This document shows positions 26,276 through 34,674 of a DNA stretch of 63,809 nucleotides, piece after piece. The stretch is from JAFGHJ01 sp964534175. Lineage in GTDB: Bacteria; Hydrothermota; UBA3072. The stretch is taken from assembly GCA_964534175.1 (NCBI GenBank), contig CAZHNS010000010.1, forward strand, positions 1-63,809, written 5' to 3'. The notes below the pieces were generated by a model. The model was not told the DNA's origin, did not search any database, and saw only the letters and a program-made list of their open reading frames with translations. Positions within the stretch are counted from its first letter, which is position 1, and each line of letters opens with the position of its first letter. The translations under genes were made by a program, and so were the position numbers.

Positions 26276-27919
26276 ATGAGAAGAATTATCCCTTTCACTA
26301 TAATTATATTACCAATACCGCTGCTTTTATTCTCCGCTACTTTTTATCTGGATCCAGAAGAAGGAAGTATGGCAAACGACGGAAGTTCCGAACACCCATG
26401 GACAACTGTTCAGGAAGTTCTCGATTCTAATCTTGTTGAAACCTACGCGCCTGTCGATTATCCATACGGCGAGGGAGACCCTTTAATGCTTATAAACGAG
26501 GGCGCTCCCGTAAAAGCAGGGGATACTCTTGTATGCAGAACAGGTTACTACGGGATGCTACAAATATCGAGAAAATTCAATACCGATTATATTACAATCT
26601 GTGCGGAAGAAGGGCATACGCCAACCTTCAAAAACATTCGCTTTACCGGAGCAAGATACTGGTACATAAAGGGCCTTACAATTACACCGTCGCGTGCTCC
26701 AGAATATGAAACCACTACACTAATATTAATCGAATGGCATGGTTGGTCCGGACCTTCTACTTACATCACGGTAGAAGACTGCGATTTGTACTCGGTAGAA
26801 GATGCCTCCTCGTGGTCTGCAGAAGACTGGGACGGATTATCATGCACGGCAATATCTTCCCAAGGGAAAAATGTAATTATACGCAACAATCATTGTAAAA
26901 ATATAAACTTCGGAATATCTTCCAGTAGAGATTCCTGCCTTATAGAATATAACACAATCGAAAATTTTGCTGGCGATGGACTGAGAGGCTTAGGAAACTA
27001 CAACACATTCCAGTATAACATAGTAAAAAATTCATACGACGTTAACGCCAATCACGACGACGGCTTTCAATCGTGGTCAGTAGGAGAAGGAGGGGTAGGA
27101 ACAGATACCGTGTGGGGTGTAATTTTAAGAGGAAACACAATCATAAATTATGAAGAACCCAACCAGCCTCACAGAGGCACATTACAGGGAATTGGCTGTT
27201 TTGACGGATTTTATGCGGACTGGATTGTAGAAAATAATGTAGTTATAGTCGAACATTACCACGGCATAACTTTAAGCGGGGCCGTTAACTGCCGAATAAT
27301 CAACAATACGGTTGTCGATAGAGACACAACAAACACTGAGATAAGCCCCTGGATAAGAGTGGGGGACCATAAGGACGGTTCCGAAAGCGTTGGCTGCGTA
27401 GTTCGAAATAACCTTTATTACAGGTCTTTATCGATCGATTCTCCGCAAATAGAAGACCACAACCTAATGGTTAGAAATTACGATAGCAACTTCGTGGATT
27501 TCGGACAGTTTGACCTCAGACTAAAAGAAGGCAGCCCGGCGATAGACGCTGGCACAGGCAACTTAGCTCCTTTAATAGATATAAGAGGAATTTCACGACC
27601 CCAGGGTTCCTTACCCGATATTGGAGCTTACGAATATGTAGCAGACGAAGACAGTAATTCTTTAAGCTTCTTAAGCATTTACCCCAACCCCTTCAACACT
27701 TTCACCGACATAACTTTTACTCTGCTCACTTACGGAGAAGTTCGACTTGAGATATACAACTCATCAGGCTCAAAAATAAAAGAATATGTAGATCAAAGCA
27801 TGGCTCCAAGAATGTATCATTATACTTTTCGCAGAGAAAACCTAAGCAGCGGGGTATATTTTGTATATTTGAAAGTAAACAACCAGGTTCAATCAAGAAA
27901 AGCTATTTTAATTAAATAA
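26276..27919 (+). CDS. Secreted parallel beta-helix protein with type IX-like C-terminal domain
   Basis: About 547 residues. The signal peptide (RRIIPFTIIILPIPLLLFSA) begins at the ATG at 26276. A frame from a TTG at 26240 is also open, but that adds a non-signal-like N-terminus. The mature part has a DxxxGSMANDGSSEHPWTTVQEVL start and N-rich parallel beta-helix rungs (VIIRNNHCKNINFGIS, YNTIENFAGDGL, NTFQYNIVKNS), as in pectate-lyase-like polysaccharide-acting proteins. The final 80 residues (IYPNPFNTFTDITFTL, GSKIKEY, NLSSGVYFVYLK) form a Por/T9SS-type sorting domain. Probably secreted and surface attached; the substrate is unknown. Confidence 0.75.
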   Translation: MRRIIPFTIIILPIPLLLFSATFYLDPEEGSMANDGSSEHPWTTVQEVLDSNLVETYAPVDYPYGEGDPLMLINEGAPVKAGDTLVCRTGYYGMLQISRKFNTDYITICAEEGHTPTFKNIRFTGARYWYIKGLTITPSRAPEYETTTLILIEWHGWSGPSTYITVEDCDLYSVEDASSWSAEDWDGLSCTAISSQGKNVIIRNNHCKNINFGISSSRDSCLIEYNTIENFAGDGLRGLGNYNTFQYNIVKNSYDVNANHDDGFQSWSVGEGGVGTDTVWGVILRGNTIINYEEPNQPHRGTLQGIGCFDGFYADWIVENNVVIVEHYHGITLSGAVNCRIINNTVVDRDTTNTEISPWIRVGDHKDGSESVGCVVRNNLYYRSLSIDSPQIEDHNLMVRNYDSNFVDFGQFDLRLKEGSPAIDAGTGNLAPLIDIRGISRPQGSLPDIGAYEYVADEDSNSLSFLSIYPNPFNTFTDITFTLLTYGEVRLEIYNSSGSKIKEYVDQSMAPRMYHYTFRRENLSSGVYFVYLKVNNQVQSRKAILIK

Positions 27920-28090
27920 CGAACAAACTTAGAAACAAAAAACCTGCCAAAAAAACAGATTCACAAAACAAAAAAACACTAACCTTTAACTAATTAATAG
28001 CTTATTGCTTAACCCGACTTAACTTTTAACAAAAATAAAAACCGAAAGACCTGAGCTCATAAAAAAACATAACTTTATGCTTAAATACAG

Positions 28091-28149
28091 AAATACCAAA
28101 AAACGGATTACCCCCACCAACAAAAAACCCAAACGATTTTTTGGTATTT
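28091..28149. repeat. 59-bp element with perfect 13-bp inverted ends, flanked by ACAG
   Basis: AAATACCAAAAAA (28091-28103) is the exact reverse complement of TTTTTTGGTATTT (28137-28149). ACAG occurs immediately outside both ends (28087-28090, 28150-28153). The right end contains the stop codon of the minus-strand regulator. It may be a miniature element or the regulator's terminator. The remaining gap from 27920 is A-rich without a gene. Confidence 0.5.
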
Positions 28150-28366
28150 ACAGACCTTTCGTTAATTCAGAAATTTTTATTTTTAAGGCTTTAGAGACCC
28201 GCTGGATGTTCGCAAGGGTTATGTTCTTCTCGCCCCGCTCTATCATACCTATATAAGTACGATGTACGCCGGCCTTCTCCGCAAGAACTTCTTGTGAATA
28301 ACCCAACTTTTTTCTCTCTTCCCTTACCTTCTTTCCGAATTTTACTAAGATTTCTCTCTTTTCCAT
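28148..28366 (-). CDS. XRE-family HTH transcriptional regulator
   Basis: A 72-residue protein that consists of a single Cro/C1-type helix-turn-helix: KFGKKVREERKKLGYSQEVLAEKAGVHRTYIGMIERGEKNITLANIQRVSKAL. This compact form resembles small regulators of the restriction-modification C-protein or phage-repressor class, but no methylase, nuclease or toxin gene adjoins it. The Shine-Dalgarno is unclear. It is divergently oriented to the receiver gene at 28525, with 158 bases between, so it may regulate that gene and itself. Confidence 0.85.
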   Translation of the reverse strand: MEKREILVKFGKKVREERKKLGYSQEVLAEKAGVHRTYIGMIERGEKNITLANIQRVSKALKIKISELTKGL

Positions 28367-28455
28367 TTGAGGAATATATAGAAAAAATATAAAAAAATCT
28401 ACATACTATAAATACCATTTCGCAAAAATTTTTCGGCTTCCTCAAAAATCCCGCC

Positions 28456-28483
28456 TTGACAAACAAAGAAAACACACTATAAT
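28456..28483 (+). promoter_or_regulatory. Promoter of the receiver-domain gene
   Basis: CCTTGACA (TTGACA 28456-28461) and TATAAT at 28478-28483 with a 16-base spacer. Confidence 0.65.
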
Positions 28484-28524
28484 TATACTCACTACGATTG
28501 TTAGACTTAAGGAGGGGTAGGTAT

Positions 28525-28875
28525 TTGAAAAAAATTTTGATAGCTGGTGTTGATTTAAAAAATACACAAAAGTTAGGGCGCTCCCTTGAAAAATTTTGCG
28601 CGGTTCCCGTATCTTGTTTGGAGAAAGACGTGTTGGGCCTATGTTCCAATAAAAACTTCGACCTTATTATCACAGATTGCCCATCAAATAAAAACACTGG
28701 TATGGCTTTGATAAAGAAGGTAAAAGAGATACAACCTAATATAAAAAGCATTTTAGTTTCCGATCAATTAATCCCGGACGAAGGGAAAATTAGGAGATCG
28801 GGAATCAACGCCCTTATAAAAAAACCATTTAATATGGATGCTTTAAGGCAAGCTATCGATCTGGTTTTAGGCTGA
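28525..28875 (+). CDS. Stand-alone receiver (CheY-like) domain protein
   Basis: A 116-residue single receiver. It has a phosphoacceptor-like Asp in LIITDC (about residue 52), the conserved Lys in LIKKPF near the C-terminus and SILVSDQL on beta4. The acidic pocket is weak: beta1 reads ILIAGVDL with one Asp instead of DD. The start is best placed at TTG 28525, preceded by AAGGAGGGG (28509-28516). A longer frame from TTG 28498 would translate through that Shine-Dalgarno. No kinase adjoins, but the multi-PAS hybrid kinase upstream is a candidate partner. This is inference. Confidence 0.75.
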   Translation: MKKILIAGVDLKNTQKLGRSLEKFCAVPVSCLEKDVLGLCSNKNFDLIITDCPSNKNTGMALIKKVKEIQPNIKSILVSDQLIPDEGKIRRSGINALIKKPFNMDALRQAIDLVLG

Positions 28876-28890
28876 TATAAAAAACTAAAC

Positions 28891-29643
28891 TTATTTCCTG
28901 TGTTTCAATAACCACTCATAAATGTTTTTGTTTTCGTAGACCCTGTGGATGGAATGACCTTTTCCTTTAAGCTTGGAATATCTTACTCTGCCGCCCGCCT
29001 TTCTCAAAGCATCAACCATTTTCTCCGTTTCTATCGGAGCTACAATTTTATCATTTGCCCCATGAAAAGCCCAAACAGGTATATGTTTCATTTCCGCAAC
29101 ATTTTTTGTTCTCCATCCCCCACACAAAGGGATAGCTGCCGCGAAATATTCCGGATGCTTTATTGCCAAAGCCCAAACACCGGAACCACCCATGCTCATC
29201 CCCGTTAGATAAACTCTACTCCCATCGATTCGGTACTTGCTTGACAGGCTCTTGTATAAAGCGGGGAACCAATCATCCGTATTCCAAATCCTATCCGGAG
29301 GACACTGCGGGGAAACGATAATAAAAGGAAAATCCCATCTTTTACTTATTAGATAAGGCGGACCATAACTTTTTAATTTTTCTAAATTATACCCCCGACA
29401 TGATTTTCCGTGTAGATATACTAAAAGAGGATATCTGCGGTGAGATTCCATACTATAATTCTTCGGCAAGTACAGTAAATATCTATAGATAATATTCCCT
29501 TCCATCCTAACCCCTCCAGTATTACGATAAGGCACACCCGTATCGGCAACACCTATATTGATACAAGAAAACAAAAACAAAAAGGAAATAATAGAAAGAA
29601 AACACAACCTGTTTGTATAACTCGATTTAATCTCGGCATTCAT
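28891..29643 (-). CDS. Secreted alpha/beta-hydrolase (predicted esterase/peptidase) lipoprotein
   Basis: 250 residues from the ATG that overlaps the previous stop (TAATG); a six-residue longer frame also exists. The signal peptide ends in a lipobox-like LFSC. The alpha/beta-hydrolase domain has an oxyanion HGK motif (LLVYLHGKSC), nucleophile GMSMGG (Ser about 150), acid in FHGANDKIV and histidine in KGKGHSIH. This pattern matches the predicted-peptidase/feruloyl-esterase-like group COG4099. It probably hydrolyses an ester outside the cytoplasm. Coupled to the GNAT gene upstream. Confidence 0.8.
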   Translation of the reverse strand: MNAEIKSSYTNRLCFLSIISFLFLFSCINIGVADTGVPYRNTGGVRMEGNIIYRYLLYLPKNYSMESHRRYPLLVYLHGKSCRGYNLEKLKSYGPPYLISKRWDFPFIIVSPQCPPDRIWNTDDWFPALYKSLSSKYRIDGSRVYLTGMSMGGSGVWALAIKHPEYFAAAIPLCGGWRTKNVAEMKHIPVWAFHGANDKIVAPIETEKMVDALRKAGGRVRYSKLKGKGHSIHRVYENKNIYEWLLKHRK

Positions 29644-30197
29644 TATATTACCTCTTCCCACTCGTTTCTTAAAATACCGTAAACGACGAGATCCTCATAT
29701 TTGTCCCCTTTAGCAACATGCTTTTTTAGAAAACCTTCTTTTTTCATTCCTATTTTACGCATCACCTTCCCCGACGAAGGATTCCTGGCGAAATGAGATG
29801 AAGTAATTTTATGCAAAAACAATTGGCTGAAGCCGTATTCCAGAACAGCTCTGGCAGCTTCCGTACAATAGCCCTGATTCCAATACTTCTTACCTATCCA
29901 GTAACCCAATTCTCCCCTATTAAAACCCTTGTCAATCATTAAGCCTGTTGCTCCAATCAATTCCTGTGTAGATTTTAGTATTATTGCAAAATGAACGGAT
30001 TCCCCCGACTCAAATTTAATTCGGTGTGTCGATATCCATTCTCCTGCTATTCCTTTTTCATATGGATGGGGAATATTCGTCGTTGTATCCGCAATCGCCT
30101 TATCTCCGGCCAATTCTCTGACCCTGTCTGCATCTGACAAATCAAAGAACCTTAGCAAAAGTCTCTTTGTCTCAATCTTCGGGAATTCTTTTTTCAC
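29643..30197 (-). CDS. GNAT-family N-acetyltransferase (RimJ/RimL-like)
   Basis: A 184-residue GNAT domain. IETKRLLLRFFDLSDADRVREL at the N-terminus and ELGYWIGKKYWNQGYCTEAARAVLEYGFSQLFLHKI are diagnostic of the RimJ/RimL branch that acetylates protein N-termini or small amines with acetyl-CoA. The acetyl-CoA loop is NQGYCTEA. The GTG start at 30197 follows an AGAGG Shine-Dalgarno. It shares a promoter region, divergently, with the lipoprotein at 30357. The substrate cannot be deduced. Confidence 0.85.
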   Translation of the reverse strand: MKKEFPKIETKRLLLRFFDLSDADRVRELAGDKAIADTTTNIPHPYEKGIAGEWISTHRIKFESGESVHFAIILKSTQELIGATGLMIDKGFNRGELGYWIGKKYWNQGYCTEAARAVLEYGFSQLFLHKITSSHFARNPSSGKVMRKIGMKKEGFLKKHVAKGDKYEDLVVYGILRNEWEEVI

Positions 30198-30250
30198 TTC
30201 TAGCCTCTATTCTAAACAAAAACAAATCATTCAAGATAGTCCTTTTAAAA

Positions 30251-30278
30251 AGCGTATTGGAAAAAGGTTAAATGTCAA
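30251..30278 (-). promoter_or_regulatory. Promoter of the GNAT-esterase unit
   Basis: On the minus strand, CCCCTTGACA (TTGACA 30278-30273) and TACGCT (30256-30251) with a 16-base spacer. Its -35 box forms one arm of a palindrome with the divergent promoter. Confidence 0.5.
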
Positions 30279-30306
30279 GGGGTTATGTTTTGATTTTCCC
30301 CTTGAC
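30274..30306. promoter_or_regulatory. Palindrome formed by two divergent -35 boxes
   Basis: GTCAAGGGG (30274-30282) and CCCCTTGAC (30298-30306) are perfect inverted copies, 15 bases apart. Each contains the -35 box of a promoter pointing outwards. It could also be an operator. Confidence 0.5.
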
Positions 30307-30330
30307 TTATTGGCAAGTAATCTTTAGAAT
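30302..30330 (+). promoter_or_regulatory. Promoter of the lipoprotein at 30357
   Basis: CCCCTTGACT (TTGACT 30302-30307) and TAGAAT at 30325-30330, 17-base spacer. Confidence 0.55.
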
Positions 30331-30356
30331 TAAAAGAAAACAATCTGGAGGTAAAA

Positions 30357-31283
30357 GTGCGTAGCAATAATAAACTTTTTTTGGTTACAATTTTACTGTT
30401 ACTTCTGCTTGGGTTTTCAAATTGTTTTTTATTTAAACAAGAATACAGTGAAAAATTGTTAATTGAGGGCAGGATTGGCTCGGGAACCGGAGAATTAAGC
30501 TGGTTAACAATTGATTATTTGCCTACAGGACCTACAAGTTTTGGGGTCAATAAAAGAAAGGAATTTTTCGTCTTGGATTTTTTAAACAGCAGGGTTGTAA
30601 AGTTTGATAAGAACGGTGATTTTGTTGAAAGTTTTCCGCAGGAGAAAAATAGACGCATTATGGATATTGCATTCGACAAAAATGACAATATATATATAGA
30701 ATATATGTCCGGCGACATTGGGGTTTATGATAGCGATATGGTACCCAAACGTGTACTTAATCTAAAAAGACTCGTGCCACCCCTTACCCCCAAAATAACT
30801 CCTGTCGAGGCAACCAGCCGTAATACAATCTTACTTGTAAACCCCAAAATCAACAAGGAAAACGAAATTATAGAGGTAGATACTAATGGCAATATTCTCG
30901 AAGTAAAAGATAAGCGTAGAGGTTATATCGTAACAAAGGGAGAATATTACATTCAGCAAACAACGGAAGGAGGCAGCAGCATCTACAACAATAAACATGA
31001 GCAAATACTAGCAATACAAAAACTAAAATTAAAGGACAGCAATCCAGAAATAGTCGGTATCGATTCCCTACGTAACTTATATCTTAAGGTTGGGGTAAAA
31101 GGATTGATGCAGGATCGCATTATAAAAATTAGCCCCAGAGGAAGGATAAGAGCTGATTTCCCAATAAAATATAGCTCTGGGCACACAGATGTTTGTCGAA
31201 CTACTAGAGTTTCAGGTGGCGGAAAAATCTACATTCTGGATGATCTGGACGAAAAATTCCATTTATGGGAATATTCTCCTTAA
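30357..31283 (+). CDS. Lipoprotein with NHL-like beta-propeller repeats
   Basis: A 308-residue protein; GTG start after TGGAGG. The lipoprotein signal has lipobox GFSNC (Cys near 22). The mature domain has NHL/6-bladed-propeller features (GTGELSW, FVLDFLNSRVVKFDKNGDFVESF, IMDIAFDKNDNIYIEYM). The family often binds ligands or acts as a scaffold. The C-terminal part is less regular. It stands at the head of a promoter and is followed by the small GIY-YIG-like gene 12 bases downstream. Confidence 0.65.
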   Translation: MRSNNKLFLVTILLLLLLGFSNCFLFKQEYSEKLLIEGRIGSGTGELSWLTIDYLPTGPTSFGVNKRKEFFVLDFLNSRVVKFDKNGDFVESFPQEKNRRIMDIAFDKNDNIYIEYMSGDIGVYDSDMVPKRVLNLKRLVPPLTPKITPVEATSRNTILLVNPKINKENEIIEVDTNGNILEVKDKRRGYIVTKGEYYIQQTTEGGSSIYNNKHEQILAIQKLKLKDSNPEIVGIDSLRNLYLKVGVKGLMQDRIIKISPRGRIRADFPIKYSSGHTDVCRTTRVSGGGKIYILDDLDEKFHLWEYSP

Positions 31284-31295
31284 AAACATTGATTT

Positions 31296-31604
31296 ATGAG
31301 CATTGAAATAGGAAATTATTCTTTTGAGGGATATTATTCCTCTCCGACATATCTTGAAGATGAGCCTGGTTTATACGCGGTTTTTTGCCGTATTTATGAA
31401 AAGGATGTACTAATCGACGTAGGAGAATCAGAAAACGTAAAATCAAGAGTTCAGAATAATGAAAGATCAAACTGCTGGACACGTAACTGTCCGAGCGCTC
31501 TTGGATACGCTGTACTTTACACTCCTGACTTGGACGAAAAAGGAAGAATGCAAACAGAAGAAGAAATCAGAGACCAATATAATCCTGTCTGCGGGAGAAT
31601 GTAG
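31296..31604 (+). CDS. GIY-YIG-like small protein
   Basis: A 102-residue protein. PGLYAVFCR followed by LIDVGESENVKSRV corresponds to the GIY...YIG core of GIY-YIG nucleases, with the usual Arg after the helix (the R of NVKSRV). The second half has a distal Glu in TEEEIRDQYNPVCG, matching the catalytic Glu and Asn/Pro of that fold. The GIY has become GLY and the YIG is IDVG, so activity is uncertain. No partner enzyme is adjacent. It lacks a clear Shine-Dalgarno. Confidence 0.6.
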   Translation: MSIEIGNYSFEGYYSSPTYLEDEPGLYAVFCRIYEKDVLIDVGESENVKSRVQNNERSNCWTRNCPSALGYAVLYTPDLDEKGRMQTEEEIRDQYNPVCGRM

Positions 31605-31615
31605 ATTATTCGAAG

Positions 31616-31699
31616 AATTTAAGTTGAATTGTTGAATAGAAAGATAGTTGAATTGTAAAAACAAATAAAAACTTTGTGGTCTTTGTGAGCTTTGTGGTT
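31616..31699. repeat. TTGAATTG-type tract and CTTTGTGG-type intergenic repeat
   Basis: A tract with imperfect TTGAATTG repeats (31616-31656) is followed by ACTTTGTGGTCTTTGTGAGC and CTTTGTGG (31671-31698). A TTGACT promoter box follows about 37 bases later, as with the related tracts at 11 and 5459. Confidence 0.55.
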
Positions 31700-31735
31700 C
31701 AATATTTTCTTGGGAGTTGTGATGGGATTAACCTC

Positions 31736-31764
31736 TTGACTTATCGTTATCAAATTCATATATT
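31736..31764 (+). promoter_or_regulatory. Promoter of the accB to recX superoperon
   Basis: CTCTTGACT (TTGACT 31736-31741) and TATATT at 31759-31764, 17-base spacer, with the accB ATG 28 bases further on. No later gap before recX is large enough for a terminator plus promoter. Confidence 0.6.
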
Positions 31765-31791
31765 TTAAGAAATGATAACAGAGGAGAAACA

Positions 31792-32232
31792 ATGAATACA
31801 GGATTTATCAAAAAAATGATAAAGGTTCTTGAAGAAAGCAATTTAGAGGAAATTGAATTTCAGCGTTTCTGGACAAGAGTAAGAATATCCAAAAACTCAG
31901 GAAGCTCTGCCCCAAAAGTATCCGTAAGCAACTTAAAAAGCAATAAAACACAAGAACTAAGCTCCGCAGAAGAGGCGCAAAAAGAAGAACCAAATCTTCA
32001 TATCATAAAATCCCCGATGGTAGGAACCTTTTACCGAGCACCGAGCCCCGATGCCCCTCCCTATGTCGATGTAGGAGATAGAATAAAAAAGGGCGATGTT
32101 GTCTGTATTATCGAAGCTATGAAAATAATGAACGAAATCGAATCTGATGTAAAGGGAGAAATTGTAGAAGTCTTAATTTCAAACGAAGAACCTGTAGAAT
32201 ACAACCAACCTTTATTCAAGGTTAGGAAATAA
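31792..32232 (+). CDS. accB: Biotin carboxyl carrier protein (AccB-type)
   Basis: A 146-residue BCCP. The N-terminal part is helix-rich (IKKMIKVLEESNLEEIEF), a charged linker follows, and residues about 71-146 form the biotinyl domain. The biotinylation motif EAMKIM has Lys at 111. The thumb typical of AccB (PSPDAPPYVDVGDRI) is present. It carries CO2 from biotin carboxylase to a carboxyltransferase, whose subunits are not in the window. GAGGAG precedes the ATG. It heads the operon and is followed six bases later by pilT, an unusual insertion between accB and accC. Confidence 0.92.
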   Translation: MNTGFIKKMIKVLEESNLEEIEFQRFWTRVRISKNSGSSAPKVSVSNLKSNKTQELSSAEEAQKEEPNLHIIKSPMVGTFYRAPSPDAPPYVDVGDRIKKGDVVCIIEAMKIMNEIESDVKGEIVEVLISNEEPVEYNQPLFKVRK

Positions 32233-32238
32233 CAAATT

Positions 32239-33321
32239 ATGGATCTTAAACCAATTTTAAAGAAAATGATAGATAGCGATGCTTCAGACCTTCATATGAA
32301 GGTAGGGACGCCTCCAATCCTACGAATAAACGGCGAACTTGCACCCCTGGAAATGAATAAGCTCAGCAAAGAAGATGTCAGAATAGCCGCCTCTTCTCTT
32401 ATGACCAAGAAACAGCAGGAGACTTTCCTTAAAGAGAAAGAAGCAGATTTTGGTATCGGCATACCAGGCATTTCAAGATTCAGGGTTAACATATATATCC
32501 AAAGAGGCAGTATAGCTCTTGCCGTAAGGCCTATATCCAGAGAAATAAAAGGTATTGAAGAACTTAATCTCCCTATAGTGCTAAATGATCTAGCATTCGC
32601 AACAAGAGGTCTTGTTCTGGTAACCGGAACAACCGGTTCGGGAAAATCAACTACTCTTGCTTCAATGATCGATTATATCAATCAAAACAAAAGAAAGCAC
32701 ATTATTACTATCGAAGACCCTATAGAGTACCTGTTGACAGATAAAAAATCTATCATATCACAAAGAGAAATCGGGACTGATACGAAAAGCTTTGCAAACT
32801 CCCTAAGATACATTCTCCGTCAGGACCCCGACATTGTAATGATCGGAGAAATAAGAGATGCAGAAACTATGGAAACTGCAATAAAAGCAGCAGATACGGG
32901 ACATCTGGTTTTTTCAACTCTCCATACTTTAAATGCGCCTGAAACAATAAACAGAATAATAACTTTCTTTCCTCCTTACCAACATCAACACATTAGAACT
33001 TTGCTAACCAGCGTCTTGAAAGGGATAATATCTCTTCGTTTACTTCCTAAAATGGACGGCACCGGACGTATCCCCGCCACAGAAGTTCTCATTTCTACTC
33101 CAACTATAAGAGAATATCTGTTAGACGAGGAAAAAATAATAGCAATCTTAGATGCTATAAGGGAAGGAGAAAAATACAAAATGCACTCTTTCGATCAGAG
33201 CGTAATGAATCTCTATAAAGAAAGAGTTGTCGACCTGGAAACCGCACTCGAAAACGTCAACAATCCAGACGAGTTTAAGATGAGGCTTAAAGGAATAGAG
33301 CAATCCGCCAAACGTTGGTAA
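32239..33321 (+). CDS. pilT: PilT-type twitching motility retraction ATPase
   Basis: A 360-residue ATPase of PilT length. The N-terminal PAS-like domain has SDLHMKVGTPP. Walker A GTTGSGKST is near 131, the Asp box in HIITIEDPIE, Walker B in IVMIGEIRD and the His box AADTGHLVFSTLHT. PilT disassembles pilin at the base of type IV pili. The pilus genes themselves are not in the window. It is embedded between accB and accC with gaps of 6 and 4 bases. Confidence 0.92.
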   Translation: MDLKPILKKMIDSDASDLHMKVGTPPILRINGELAPLEMNKLSKEDVRIAASSLMTKKQQETFLKEKEADFGIGIPGISRFRVNIYIQRGSIALAVRPISREIKGIEELNLPIVLNDLAFATRGLVLVTGTTGSGKSTTLASMIDYINQNKRKHIITIEDPIEYLLTDKKSIISQREIGTDTKSFANSLRYILRQDPDIVMIGEIRDAETMETAIKAADTGHLVFSTLHTLNAPETINRIITFFPPYQHQHIRTLLTSVLKGIISLRLLPKMDGTGRIPATEVLISTPTIREYLLDEEKIIAILDAIREGEKYKMHSFDQSVMNLYKERVVDLETALENVNNPDEFKMRLKGIEQSAKRW

Positions 33322-33325
33322 AAGA

Positions 33326-34666
33326 ATGAAAAAAATCCTTATTGCAAATCGAGGAGAGATAGCTCTCCGGATAATCCGAGCGGCCAAAGATTTAGGACTA
33401 AAGACTGTAGCGGTTTTTTCGGAAGTAGATAAGGATTCTTTACATGTTAGATTCGCAGATGAAACAGTATGCATAGGTAAAGCACCTCCTTCTGAAAGTT
33501 ATCTTAACATACCCCGTATAATCGCAGCCGCAGAAATTACCGGCTCGGATGCGATTCACCCTGGCTACGGGTTTTTAGCAGAAAACCCCTCTTTCGCAGA
33601 AGCATGCGAAGATAATCATTTTACGTTTATAGGCCCTTCTTCTAAACTCATTAAGCAAATGGGAGATAAAGCGGAAGCAAAAAAGATTATGGAAGAGGCA
33701 GGTGTACCGGTAACTCCCGGAAGTAAAGGCACGGTAACAAACGAAGAAGAGGCTATAAAAATCGCAAAACAGATTGGGTATCCGGTTCTTGTAAAAGCAG
33801 TTGCAGGAGGAGGAGGAAGAGGAATGAGGCTGGCAAATAACGATCTTGAGCTCAAAACCGGTTTCGTAATGGCTCAATCTGAATCACAAGCAACCTTTGG
33901 AGACAACAGATTATATATTGAAAAAGCCATAGAAAATCCTCGACATATAGAAATACAAATTCTCGCTGATTCCTCGGGTAAGGTTATCCACCTTGGAGAA
34001 AGAGAATGCTCTATTCAGAGAAGACATCAAAAATTGATAGAAGAAACCCCATCTACTGTCGTAAACGAGAAGCTCAGAAAAGAAATGGGAGAAGTTGCTA
34101 AAAAAGGGGTTAAAAATTTAGGTTATAAATCTGCAGGCACAATTGAATTTATTCTAGACGAAAACGGAAATTTCTACTTTATGGAGATGAACACGCGTAT
34201 ACAGGTCGAGCACCCGGTAACAGAAATGACAACAGGGGTCGATATATTAGCCGAGCAGATTAAAATAGCAAACGGTTCTTCTCTAAAAAACCTTAACCAG
34301 AACGAAATTAAAATAAAAGGGCATTCTATAGAAGCCCGCATAAATGCAGAAGATCCGTCTTCGGGTTTTACACCCAGGCCTGGAACAATACATGCCTTAC
34401 ACCTACCGGGAGGAGCAGGGATTCGCATAGACTCTCACATTTACCAGGGATATAAGATCCCCCCAAATTACGATTCATTACTTCTCAAATTAATTTCTTA
34501 CGGAGAAAACAGGGAACAAAGCAGAAAACGAATACTTAGAGCTCTCGACGAGTTTGTGATAAGAGGCGTTCCTACAACCATACCTTTGCATAAAGAGATT
34601 TTAACTCATCAGGATTTTATTGATGGCAAAACAAACACAAATTTTCTCAAGAGGCTGGGATATTAA
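33326..34666 (+). CDS. accC: Biotin carboxylase (AccC)
   Basis: A 446-residue ATP-grasp enzyme. The N-terminal MKKILIANRGEIALRIIRA, HPGYGFLAENPSFA, the glycine-rich GGGGRGMR loop, ERECSIQRRHQKL and EMNTRIQVEHPVTEM are all diagnostic of AccC. It carboxylates the biotin of BCCP with ATP and bicarbonate. With AccB it forms the first half of acetyl- or acyl-CoA carboxylase. Ends eight bases before the MglA-like gene. Confidence 0.95.
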   Translation: MKKILIANRGEIALRIIRAAKDLGLKTVAVFSEVDKDSLHVRFADETVCIGKAPPSESYLNIPRIIAAAEITGSDAIHPGYGFLAENPSFAEACEDNHFTFIGPSSKLIKQMGDKAEAKKIMEEAGVPVTPGSKGTVTNEEEAIKIAKQIGYPVLVKAVAGGGGRGMRLANNDLELKTGFVMAQSESQATFGDNRLYIEKAIENPRHIEIQILADSSGKVIHLGERECSIQRRHQKLIEETPSTVVNEKLRKEMGEVAKKGVKNLGYKSAGTIEFILDENGNFYFMEMNTRIQVEHPVTEMTTGVDILAEQIKIANGSSLKNLNQNEIKIKGHSIEARINAEDPSSGFTPRPGTIHALHLPGGAGIRIDSHIYQGYKIPPNYDSLLLKLISYGENREQSRKRILRALDEFVIRGVPTTIPLHKEILTHQDFIDGKTNTNFLKRLGY

Positions 34667-34674
34667 AATTAAAA

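Noticed and set aside
28148..28366. Restriction-modification control protein or prophage repressor
   Set aside because: No methylase, nuclease, integrase or phage gene nearby; called only as XRE regulator.
28498..28524. TTG 28498 as start of the receiver protein
   Set aside because: Translation would run through the Shine-Dalgarno at 28509-28516; TTG 28525 is correctly spaced.
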